Source: Deltaproteobacteria bacterium (GTDB taxonomy: Bacteria > SAR324 > JACQKK01). From it: a stretch of DNA of 12,016 nt. Under the pieces are notes generated by a model. That model worked only from the letters and a program-made list of their open reading frames with translations, was not told the origin of the DNA and made no database searches. The stretch lies in NCBI GenBank assembly GCA_029879595.1, contig JAOUPZ010000056.1:1-12016 (forward strand), given 5' to 3'. Both the position numbers and the translations under genes were made by a program. Shown here piece by piece: positions 6,262-12,016 of this stretch; the first letter of the stretch is position 1; the number at the start of each line of letters is the position of its first letter.

Positions 6262-6492
6262 ATGGACGTAGCTTCTAAAATCAAACAAATTATCGCCGAG
6301 CAGCTTGGTGTTGACGAACCGGAAATCAAGCCCGAATCACACTTTGTGGATGACCTCGGCGCGGACTCCCTGGACCAGGTGGAACTGGTGATGGCTCTGG
6401 AGGAGGAATTCGGCATTGAGATTCCCGATGAGGAAGCCGAGAAGATCACCACAGTCGAAGCGGCGATCAACTACGTCAACGAAAACCGCTGA
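6262..6492 (+). CDS. acpP: Acyl carrier protein
   Basis: The 76-residue acidic carrier that holds growing acyl chains on a 4'-phosphopantetheine arm. The arm attaches at Ser36 in the invariant DDLGADSLDQVELVMALEE region. The recognition helix after it (FGIEIPDEEAEKI) is typical. AAAGGAG precedes the ATG with normal spacing, giving strong translation. It sits between fabG and fabF as in most bacteria, but with long gaps on both sides (460 and 244 bp). With the terminator upstream and the inverted repeat downstream, this suggests acpP is transcribed or processed as its own high-level unit. Confidence 0.98.
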   Translation: MDVASKIKQIIAEQLGVDEPEIKPESHFVDDLGADSLDQVELVMALEEEFGIEIPDEEAEKITTVEAAINYVNENR

Positions 6493-6542
6493 GAACTAGC
6501 GGAAGCAGAAATCCGCGAATGGGCTGAAACCCCGCTCAACCT

Positions 6543-6602
6543 GCCTTTAAAAGGCCCGGGTTTCCGGAATGCATTCCGGTAAGACCGGCGGCCCTTAAAG
6601 GC
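6543..6602 (+). terminator. Nested inverted repeat after acpP, possible attenuator or processing site
   Basis: Outer arms GCCTTTAA (6543-6550) and TTAAAGGC (6595-6602) enclose GGCC (6553-6556) / GGCC (6590-6593) and the perfect 16-base palindrome CCGGAATGCATTCCGG (6564-6579). The RNA could fold into a long stem topped by a second hairpin. No T-run follows, so it is not a standard rho-independent terminator. It may stop RNase from reaching acpP or reduce transcription into fabF. The rest of the 244-bp gap holds only a weak TTGCAA-17-AATTTT promoter-like pair near 6683-6711. Confidence 0.55.
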
Positions 6603-6736
6603 AAAAGGCCGGTTGCCTGGAACATGGCAATCCCGGCATTATGCAGGGGGCGGGGGTTCGCGGCGCTGGGCTGCATTTTGATTTGCAACAGTTCCCGCCA
6701 AGATTAATTTTAACACCCCCCTTTTCAGGGAAAGAG

Positions 6737-7966
6737 ATGAGAAAAAAGATCGTCGTCACAGGACTGGGTTGCGTTTCTCCGTTGGGCAATAATGTGGCAG
6801 ATGTCTGGGCCAAGGCCTCCCGGGGCGAGGGAGGAATAGACCTGATAACCCGTTTCGATGCCTCGGAATACCGCAGCCAGATGGCCGGCGAGGTGAAGGA
6901 CTTCGACCCCGGCGACATAGTGCCTCCGTCGGAGCGCAAGAAGATGGACATCTTCATACAGTACGCCCTGGTCGCAGCCCGGGAGGCCCTGGACGACGCC
7001 GGTCTGGATATCACAGACGAGATTGCTAACGATGTGGGAGTCTCGGTGGGTGTCGGGCTGGGCGGCCTGTCGTCCATTGAAAAATATCACAGCGTGGTTG
7101 TGGAAAAGGGCCCCAAGCGGATCACCCCGTTCTTCATTCCCATGGTCATCTCCAACATGGCCTCCGGGCAGATATCGCTGTACTACAAATGCCGCAACTA
7201 CAACTCATCCACCGCCTCGGCGTGCTCCTCGTCCAATCATTCCATCGGGGATGCGGCGCGGATCATTGAGCGGGGTGATGCCAAGGTGATGGTGGTGGGA
7301 GGCGCGGAGTCTACGGTGACCCCCCTGGGAATAGGCGGGTTCGCCGCCATGCACGCCCTTTCCACCCGCAATGACGACCCCAGGCGGGCCTCGCGCCCCT
7401 ATGACCGTGACCGGGATGGATTCGTGCTGGGCGAGGGCAGCGGCATTATGATCATCGAGGACTACGAGTTCGCCAAGGCCCGCGGCGCCCGCATTTATTG
7501 CGAGCTGGCCGGCTACGGCTTCAGCTCCGATGCCTATCACATGACCGCCCCCAATACCGACGGCCCCAGCCGGGGCATGCTGATGACGCTCAAGGACGCG
7601 GGCATCGACCCGGCCGAGCTGGACTATATAAACACCCATGGCACCTCCACTCCTGCGGGTGACATAAACGAGATCAACGCCATCAAGCTCACCCTGGGCG
7701 ATGCGGCCAAAAAGGTTTCCATCAGTTCCAGCAAGTCCATGACCGGGCACCTGCTGGGAGCCGCCGGGGCGCTGGAGGCGGTGATTACCATCAAGGCCAT
7801 GGAGGCGGGGCTGGTTCCCCCCACCATCAACATTGAGAACCTGGACCCGGAATGTGATCTTGACGTAACTCCCAACAAGCCCCGGGAGCGCAAGATCAGG
7901 ACTGCCCTTTCCAACAGCTTCGGCTTTGGGGGCACCAACGCCTCCCTGGCATTCAAGGCGCTTTGA
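6737..7966 (+). CDS. fabF: 3-oxoacyl-ACP synthase II
   Basis: Condensing enzyme that elongates acyl-ACP with malonyl-ACP by decarboxylative Claisen condensation. The 409-residue length fits FabF. The catalytic triad is Cys163 (SACSSSNHSIG), His301 (NTHGTSTPAGD) and His338 (SMTGHLLGAAG), with Lys333 conserved. These positions nearly coincide with Cys163, His303 and His340 of E. coli FabF. The C-terminal SNSFGFGGTNASLAF glycine-rich loop is intact. The Cys neighbourhood is serine-rich compared with the common TACATG/TACTSG form. The ATG at 6737 begins the standard MRKKIVVTGLG and follows AGGGAAAGAG; the longer open frame upstream lacks family similarity. With no fabH in the window, it is not visible how the first condensation is done. 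gcvH follows after 41 bp. Confidence 0.97.
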   Translation: MRKKIVVTGLGCVSPLGNNVADVWAKASRGEGGIDLITRFDASEYRSQMAGEVKDFDPGDIVPPSERKKMDIFIQYALVAAREALDDAGLDITDEIANDVGVSVGVGLGGLSSIEKYHSVVVEKGPKRITPFFIPMVISNMASGQISLYYKCRNYNSSTASACSSSNHSIGDAARIIERGDAKVMVVGGAESTVTPLGIGGFAAMHALSTRNDDPRRASRPYDRDRDGFVLGEGSGIMIIEDYEFAKARGARIYCELAGYGFSSDAYHMTAPNTDGPSRGMLMTLKDAGIDPAELDYINTHGTSTPAGDINEINAIKLTLGDAAKKVSISSSKSMTGHLLGAAGALEAVITIKAMEAGLVPPTINIENLDPECDLDVTPNKPRERKIRTALSNSFGFGGTNASLAFKAL

Positions 7967-8007
7967 GCCCTGGGGCCGAAAACTGGCAGAACTAAGGACA
8001 GAAACTC

Positions 8008-8388
8008 ATGACTCAGACCGGATTACGTTTCAGCAAGGATCACGAATGGGCCCGCCAGGAAGGCGACCTGGTTACCGTGGGAATCACCGATTACGCCCAG
8101 CATCAGCTTACCGACATTGTGCTGGTGGACCTGCCCCCGGTGGGCAAAAAGGTTGCGGCGGGTGACCCGGTGGTGGTGGTGGAATCCACCAAGCGGGTGG
8201 CCGATGTATACTCCCCGGTGGCCGGAGAGGTGGCCGAAGTAAATACGGAACTGGAAGGCGCACCGGAACTGGTCAATGAGGAGCCTTACGGCAAGGGGTG
8301 GATGGTCAGGATAAAGGCTCCGGGCGCCAGTCTGGATTCCCTGATGGACGAAGCCGCCTACCAGGCCTATGTGGAGGAGCAGGGCTAG
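8008..8388 (+). CDS. gcvH: Glycine cleavage system H protein (lipoyl carrier)
   Basis: A 126-residue lipoyl-domain protein. In the glycine cleavage system it shuttles the aminomethyl group between P, T and L proteins on a lipoyl-lysine; it is also a lipoyl acceptor and donor in lipoate metabolism. It begins with LRFSKDHEWAR, the family start, and has TDIVLVDLPPVG. The predicted lipoylated residue is Lys62 in VESTKRVADVYSPVAGEV, where the common form is VESVKA. The C-terminal PYGKGWMVRI is conserved. AAGGA lies 9 bases before the ATG. It follows fabF closely and is probably co-transcribed with it, while gcvT, gcvP and lpd are absent. It converges with tsaD. Confidence 0.96.
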   Translation: MTQTGLRFSKDHEWARQEGDLVTVGITDYAQHQLTDIVLVDLPPVGKKVAAGDPVVVVESTKRVADVYSPVAGEVAEVNTELEGAPELVNEEPYGKGWMVRIKAPGASLDSLMDEAAYQAYVEEQG

Positions 8389-8409
8389 CAGCAGACCCCC
8401 CGCAGCAGG

Positions 8410-8425
8410 GAGCCCCTGAAGGCTC
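8410..8425. terminator. Weak hairpin in the gcvH / tsaD convergent gap
   Basis: GAGCC (8410-8414) pairs with GGCTC (8421-8425) across a six-base loop and overlaps the tsaD stop codon. The gap between the two convergent genes is only 35 bp. There is no T-run on either strand, so termination here would be weak or factor-dependent. Confidence 0.2.
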
Positions 8426-9515
8426 AGAAAGGCAGGTTGGGGAAGGCCTCCAGATCCAGCCCGTCATGCAGGCCGGCCTCCAGCCGGTAGGCCGCCAGGC
8501 ATCCCACCATGGCCGCATTGTCGGTACAGAGCGCCGGCGGCGGACAGAAGAATCCCAGTCCGGCCTCGGCGCAGGCCGCCTCGAAATTCCTCCGCAGAGC
8601 CCGGCTGGCCGCCAGCCCCCCCGATATGGTGATGTTTTTTACGCCCGTCTGTCTGGCCGCCCGCAGGGTCTTGGCCACCAGAACCTCGCTCACCGCCGCG
8701 AAGAACGCCGACAGCACAGGCCCGGCCTCACCCTCATCGCGGGGTGGAGCGCCGCCGCGGTCCCTGAGAAAGTACATCATTGCCGTCTTGAGTCCGCTGA
8801 AGGAGAAATCCAGCCCCGGCGCGGCCAGCATGGGGCGGGGGAAGTCGTAGGGCCCGGCTGCGTGCTCCATGGCCATCCGGTCCACCACCGGCCCGCCGGG
8901 CATGGGATGGCCGAACATCTTGGCCACCTTGTCCACGCACTCTCCGGCAGCGTCGTCCACCGACCGGCCGATGATCTCCCAGTCAAAGTGGTCCTGCTGC
9001 AGGATCAGCAAAGTATGCCCCCCCGCAGCCACCAGGTGCACCAGCGGAAAGGGCAGCTCTCCATGCACCAGGAAGTTGGCATAAGGGTGGGCCTCAATGT
9101 GGTTTATGCCGATCAGGGGGATTTTCAACAGCCAGGCCAGTGACTTGGCCACGGTCATGCCCACCAGAATGGCACCGATTAGCCCCGGCAGGTTGGAAAC
9201 CGCCACGGCGGACAGATCCTCCAGGGCGATGGGCCGTCCGGCTTTTTCTCCGGCGGCCGCCAGGGCCCGGTCCAGCAGGGGGTGGATTACCTCCAGATGC
9301 TTGCGCGAGGCCCGCTCGGGCACCACGCCGCCGAACTCGGCATGATCGGCGTACTGCGACAGGGTGACGCTGGCCAGTATGTCCCGGCGACCGGACAGGA
9401 TGGCCAGGGAGGTGTCATCGAAGGTGGTATCGATGGCCAGGCAGAGATTGTTCAGGGCGGGGCCGTTCATGGCGGCTTTGTTCATGCTGGTTTTTTTCAT
9501 ACTGGCTTTGTTCAT
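8424..9515 (-). CDS. tsaD: tRNA t6A37 threonylcarbamoyltransferase TsaD
   Basis: Catalytic subunit (Kae1/Qri7/YgjD family) that, with TsaB and TsaE, transfers threonylcarbamoyl from its adenylate to A37 of ANN-decoding tRNAs. In the 363-residue protein: His139 and His143 of the metal motif NHIEAH, PGLIGAILVGMTVAKSLA (110-127), AAGGHT (163-168), the DDAAGECVDKVAKMFG segment (187-202), SGGLAASRALR, and Asp332 in CTDNAAM. Deviations: the usual SCDET/SCDDT near the N-terminus is TFDDT, and GGVAAN is GGLAAS. The first 20 residues are a five-residue repeat, each unit starting with Met. The ATG at 9515 is favoured because GGAGG lies eight bases upstream and it overlaps the tsaB stop (ATGA). In-frame ATGs at 9500, 9485 and 9470 are possible secondary starts. 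Confidence 0.96.
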   Translation of the reverse strand: MNKASMKKTSMNKAAMNGPALNNLCLAIDTTFDDTSLAILSGRRDILASVTLSQYADHAEFGGVVPERASRKHLEVIHPLLDRALAAAGEKAGRPIALEDLSAVAVSNLPGLIGAILVGMTVAKSLAWLLKIPLIGINHIEAHPYANFLVHGELPFPLVHLVAAGGHTLLILQQDHFDWEIIGRSVDDAAGECVDKVAKMFGHPMPGGPVVDRMAMEHAAGPYDFPRPMLAAPGLDFSFSGLKTAMMYFLRDRGGAPPRDEGEAGPVLSAFFAAVSEVLVAKTLRAARQTGVKNITISGGLAASRALRRNFEAACAEAGLGFFCPPPALCTDNAAMVGCLAAYRLEAGLHDGLDLEAFPNLPF

Positions 9516-9520
9516 ACTGG
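9466..9520 (-). repeat. Degenerate 15-bp tandem repeat at the 5' end of tsaD
   Basis: Three imperfect 15-bp units (plus strand TTCAT-RCTGG-CTTTG type; 9466-9480, 9481-9495, 9496-9510) and a partial fourth span the tsaD start. In frame they encode MNKAS, MKKTS, MNKAA and then MNGPA. The unit reaches into the last codons of tsaB. A start codon recurs every 15 bases at 9515, 9500, 9485 and 9470. Replication slippage is the likely origin. Confidence 0.8.
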
Positions 9521-10237
9521 CGGCCTCCAGGTGCGGAAGGCCTCCGACTTGATATATATGGGTCCGGCGGGCGGAGGGCTGCCGGCTGGGGCATCCAGGA
9601 AATCCCTCAGGCCCAGGCCCAGCAGGCGCAGCCCGTCGTGGCCGGCGTCCCGGGCGGGGAGCATGTTCAGCCCGGCGTATGGTTCCTCGGTAATGCCTCC
9701 GCTCAGGCGTTTCAGCAGTACCGGCTCTGCTCCTATGCGCTGTGCCAGGGCTCCGATGTCATCCAGGCGGATTTCCGCCCCCGGGTGGGGCAGGCCATCC
9801 CTGATCACATAGGGGGCGTGGTAGACCTCATTCCGGGCGCAATTCAGCAGCGAGTGGAAGCGTTGCCCTTCCACCGGGTTGGCCTGGGCGGCCAGCAGCC
9901 GCAGTGTGTCCACCCCCGCCAGGGGAATGCCGGCCGCGCGGGCGAATGTGAAGGCCATGGCCAGTCCGATCCGGGTGCCCGTGAACGAGCCCGGGCCGCG
10001 CGCCGCCACCAGCAGGTGCAGCTCCCTGATATCCAGCCCGGCCCCGGACAGCAATTCCTCCAGCAGGCCCAGCAGGCTGCGGTTGGCTTCCCGGCCAATC
10101 AGTTCATGGCGGCAGGCCGCCGGCACCCCATCCTTCAAAATGGCCAGGGATACCCTGTCGGTGGTGGTGTCCAGGGCCAGCGCGTTCATCCCGGAAAGCT
10201 CTCCGGGGGCGAACCAGTCTTTCTCCCAGCCCTTCAT
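9512..10237 (-). CDS. tsaB: t6A complex subunit TsaB (YeaZ family)
   Basis: Inactive paralogue and scaffold of TsaD, needed to form the TsaB-TsaD heterodimer for t6A synthesis. The 241-residue protein has NALALDTTTDRVSLAIL, the ASKHA-fold phosphate loop (about 18-34), and the family signature GPGSFTGTRIGLAMAFTFA (81-99). It lacks the TsaD metal histidines, as expected. The ATG at 10237 overlaps the stop of the preceding deacylase gene (ATGA) and has GGAG eight bases upstream. The ATG at 10189 would start exactly at the conserved domain and also has a GGAGAG upstream, so a 225-residue product is possible. Its stop overlaps the tsaD start, which suggests coupled synthesis of the two partners. 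Confidence 0.95.
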   Translation of the reverse strand: MKGWEKDWFAPGELSGMNALALDTTTDRVSLAILKDGVPAACRHELIGREANRSLLGLLEELLSGAGLDIRELHLLVAARGPGSFTGTRIGLAMAFTFARAAGIPLAGVDTLRLLAAQANPVEGQRFHSLLNCARNEVYHAPYVIRDGLPHPGAEIRLDDIGALAQRIGAEPVLLKRLSGGITEEPYAGLNMLPARDAGHDGLRLLGLGLRDFLDAPAGSPPPAGPIYIKSEAFRTWRPPV

Positions 10238-10722
10238 CGCGGCAGCTCCAGCATGCGCACCTGATGCCCGGTATGCTCGAGAAACCGCAGGAAGTCCTGG
10301 CGGGAAAGTGACAGCGTGGCCGTGTTGTCGTTGGGATGGAAGTTTACCGTGTCGTGTTCCAGCAGGCCCTTGTCCAGCAGCACCACCACCTGCCGCTGGG
10401 GGTCGTTAATCAGGCCGAAGGGTGAGACCGAGCCCGGCGTGAGCCCCAGCCGGTTCATCAGGCGTTCCGGTGAGGCGAAGCTGAGCGTGCTCTCCTCCAG
10501 TTCGGACCGCACGGCCTTGAGGTCCACCCGGCTGTCACTTAGAGCTACCAGCAGGTAGTGGCGATCCCCTTTTTTATTGCGCAGGAACAGGTTTTTGAAA
10601 TGCCCCCCCGGCAGGTGTCCGTACAGGGTGTCCGCCTGCTGGACGGTAAAAGCCGCCTCGTGGTCGTGCCGCCGGTAGGCTATCTGAAGCTCTTCCAGGA
10701 TCTGATACAGGTTGCTGCCCAT
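10234..10722 (-). CDS. ProXp-ala / PrdX-type prolyl-tRNA deacylase (YbaK-fold)
   Basis: The 162-residue protein belongs to the free-standing INS/YbaK editing superfamily, closest by motif to ProXp-ala (PrdX), which hydrolyses Ala-tRNA-Pro formed by proline-tRNA synthetase errors. Seen: AAFTVQQAD, then GGHFKNLFLRNKKG with the presumed functional Lys43, the LSFASPERLMNRLGLTPGS segment, SPFGLIND (the GxxxPFG-type loop), and FHPNDNTATLSLS before the C-terminal DFLRFLEHTGH. All main family motifs are intact, so it should be active. Substrate is inferred from subfamily resemblance. GGAAAG precedes the ATG at 10722. It lies 22 bp after tsaE and overlaps the tsaB start by four bases, inside a t6A operon. 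Confidence 0.9.
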   Translation of the reverse strand: MGSNLYQILEELQIAYRRHDHEAAFTVQQADTLYGHLPGGHFKNLFLRNKKGDRHYLLVALSDSRVDLKAVRSELEESTLSFASPERLMNRLGLTPGSVSPFGLINDPQRQVVVLLDKGLLEHDTVNFHPNDNTATLSLSRQDFLRFLEHTGHQVRMLELPR

Positions 10723-10744
10723 GTCGGTTATCTTTCCAGGTGTG

Positions 10745-11293
10745 TCAGGCCTTCGCCCCGCCGTGGTGTTCCGGTGTCCGGTCGCGGATGGCCTCCAGGG
10801 CTTTGGCGTATGTGCGGCGGCATCCCGCTGCCTTTATGAAGCGGCCCTGGGAGTTGTCCGGGACCGGGTCCAGCCTGATTTCCAGCCAGTCCTCGCCCGC
10901 CAGCAGCCTGCGGGCCTCCCGGGGCCACTCCACCAGAGAGATCCCCCGGGGGTTTATCCAGTCGTCCCTGTCCAGTTCCAGCAGGGACTCCGGGTCTTCC
11001 AGGCGGAACAGGTCCACATGGAACACGCTCCTGATTCCCGGATAGACATTCACCAGGGTGTAGGTCGGGGAAATTACCACCGCCGGGTTTACTCCCAGGG
11101 CCTCGCATATGGCCTTGATCAGGGTGGTCTTTCCGGAGCCCATCTCGCCTTCCAGCAGCACAATGGCATTCTCGGGCAGCGCCGGCCCCAGCCGCAGGCC
11201 CAGCGCCCGGGTTTCCGCCAGGCTTTCCAGCCTCAGCGTCACCTCCTCCACCGGCCCGTTTTGCTCCTGCTCCTGTTCCCGCAATGCCTGCAT
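10745..11293 (-). CDS. tsaE: t6A complex ATPase TsaE
   Basis: P-loop ATPase (YjeE family) that drives turnover of the TsaB-TsaD complex in t6A synthesis. Walker A is GEMGSGKTT (residues 49-57 from this start). FHVDLFRLED (91-100, Asp94) and SLVEWPREA (119-127) are the conserved family motifs. The 182-residue length is slightly above the usual 150-160. The frame is open to an ATG at 11389, but those 32 extra codons have fewer than half G/C at third positions, unlike the gene. GAGG lies five bases before the ATG at 11293, and homology begins soon after, so I chose 11293. It is the first gene of the four-gene minus-strand operon. TsaC/TsaC2, which makes the adenylate, is not in the window. Confidence 0.93.
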   Translation of the reverse strand: MQALREQEQEQNGPVEEVTLRLESLAETRALGLRLGPALPENAIVLLEGEMGSGKTTLIKAICEALGVNPAVVISPTYTLVNVYPGIRSVFHVDLFRLEDPESLLELDRDDWINPRGISLVEWPREARRLLAGEDWLEIRLDPVPDNSQGRFIKAAGCRRTYAKALEAIRDRTPEHHGGAKA

Positions 11294-11332
11294 TACCGCC
11301 TCAAGGTTTTTCCATCGGCCATAAACAGCCGG

Positions 11333-11361
11333 TTGTAGCTTCCCGCCAGTAAAGCTAGAAT
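11333..11361 (+). promoter_or_regulatory. Candidate promoter for the alpha/beta-hydrolase gene
   Basis: TTGTAG (11333-11338), a weak -35, is followed after exactly 17 bp by TAGAAT (11356-11361), a -10 with 5 of 6 consensus bases. Transcription would begin about 85 bases before the ATG at 11454. The surrounding 11294-11453 gap is more A+T-rich than the genes. A weak minus-strand pair (TTGTTT, 19 bp, TTTAAT) could serve tsaE and would also place its mRNA start downstream of the 11389 ATG. Confidence 0.45.
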
Positions 11362-11453
11362 GGTCTCTACCCGTCATTAAAGCATACATGACGTCCAGGA
11401 AAACAACACACGGAGCAGGTATTTTTTAGGCTTATCGGGGAGTTCAGGCTGCC

Positions 11454-12016
11454 ATGCCAATGATTGTAAATGAGAAGATGCGTATCCATTATCGCGTGGA
11501 GGGAGAGCGGGGGGCCTTTCTGCTGCTACACCACGGGCTTTTCGGTTCCCTGCGGGACTGGTATGAAACCGACTGGGTGAAGGAGCTTTCCGGGGAGTTC
11601 CGGCTGATCCTGGTGGATTCCAGAGGCCATGGGCGCTCCGACCCGGTGGGTTCCCCGGGGGATTTCACCCTGGAGGGGCTGGCCAGGGACGTGGTGGCCG
11701 TGCTGGACGAGCTCAACATACGCAACTCCCACTATCTTGGATACGGTCTGGGAGCCATGGTGGGCTTTGAGCTGATCCGCAACCATCCGGAGCGCCTGCG
11801 CATTACCATGCTGGGCGGTGAGGTGCCCTATGTCACCGCCGAGTCGGTGGAAACATGGAACAGGTGGAGCCGGACGCTGGCTCAGGAATCGCTGGCGGGA
11901 CTGGTGGCCAAATTAAAGGAGGAACGGCTCTTTTCGGGGATAGCCCCTTCGGAAAGGGAGGCCGGGGACGCCTGTGAGGAAATGATCCTGCAAGGGCTCT
12001 GCGCTCATAAGCCCTG
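11454..12016 (+). CDS. Alpha/beta-hydrolase-fold protein with Gly at the nucleophile position (3' end beyond the window)
   Basis: The first 187 residues are seen, with no stop before the window ends. The fold is clear: a short beta-hairpin start (MIVNEKMRIHYRVEG), the oxyanion loop LLLHHGLFGS (about 23-32), LILVDSRGHGRSDP (51-64, a standard strand-loop), then SHYLGYGLGAMVGFELIRNHPERL (92-115) at the nucleophile elbow. The expected G-x-S-x-G there reads G96-Y-G98-L-G100; codon 98 is GGT. Hydrolytic activity by the usual Ser-His-Asp triad is therefore doubtful. The acid and His residues would lie further on and cannot be judged fully. GGGGAG lies 11 bases before the ATG at 11454; an ATG at 11460 is an alternative. 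It is divergent from the tsaE operon. Substrate is unknown. Confidence 0.85.
   Translation, partial: MPMIVNEKMRIHYRVEGERGAFLLLHHGLFGSLRDWYETDWVKELSGEFRLILVDSRGHGRSDPVGSPGDFTLEGLARDVVAVLDELNIRNSHYLGYGLGAMVGFELIRNHPERLRITMLGGEVPYVTAESVETWNRWSRTLAQESLAGLVAKLKEERLFSGIAPSEREAGDACEEMILQGLCAHKP

Noticed and set aside
6641..6736. 32-codon N-terminal extension of FabF
   Set aside because: It lies upstream of a clear ribosome site and the standard MRKKIVVTGLG start, with no similarity to the family.
11294..11389. 32-codon N-terminal extension of TsaE
   Set aside because: Fewer than half of third positions are G/C, there is a good GAGG before the ATG at 11293, and it overlaps the divergent promoter candidate.

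Overview
This is a GC-rich bacterial housekeeping window. The genes are closely spaced, about 85-90% of the DNA is coding, and third codon positions are mostly G or C. The proteobacterial style of GlpD and the yceD-rpmF-plsX-fabD-fabG-acpP-fabF gene order point to a Gram-negative bacterium, proteobacterial or a related phylum. I cannot name the class from sequence alone. No phage, insertion sequence, CRISPR array, rRNA or tRNA gene is visible.

Layout. (1) 1-1689, minus strand: the start and nearly all of a glycerol-3-phosphate dehydrogenase gene (glpD). Its 3' end is a perfect-to-near-perfect 15-bp tandem repeat that runs off the window edge. (2) 1690-2047: a divergent intergenic region with a 21-bp tandem duplication. 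(3) 2048-7966, plus strand: a lipid-synthesis block, yceD (DUF177), rpmF (L32), plsX, fabD, fabG, acpP, fabF. The usual fabH between plsX and fabD is absent. acpP has its own setting: a terminator and candidate promoters in the 460-bp gap before it, a 5'-UTR hairpin, and a large inverted repeat after it. (4) 8008-8388: gcvH, the lipoyl carrier protein, directly behind fabF with no other glycine-cleavage genes. (5) 8424-11293, minus strand: an operon in transcription order tsaE, a ProXp-ala/PrdX-type aminoacyl-tRNA deacylase, tsaB, tsaD. The last three are coupled by ATGA stop/start overlaps. (6) 11454-12016, plus strand: the first 187 residues of an alpha/beta-hydrolase-fold protein whose expected serine nucleophile reads as glycine.

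How the genes work together. PlsX, FabD, FabG, AcpP and FabF supply acyl-ACP elongation and acyl-phosphate for phospholipids. GlpD handles the glycerol-3-phosphate that is the other phospholipid precursor, although it is a separate divergent gene. GcvH is a lipoyl acceptor, and lipoyl groups derive from octanoyl-ACP made by this pathway. The minus-strand operon serves tRNA quality: TsaB, TsaD and TsaE make t6A37 and the deacylase clears mischarged tRNA.

This is mainly a conserved core region, and I found no clear new multi-gene system. The items most worth a second look are the two protein-terminal 15-bp repeat arrays (GlpD tail, TsaD head), the deacylase inside the t6A operon, the orphan gcvH, the missing fabH, the 21-bp tandem operator-like repeat, and the Ser-to-Gly alpha/beta-hydrolase protein.
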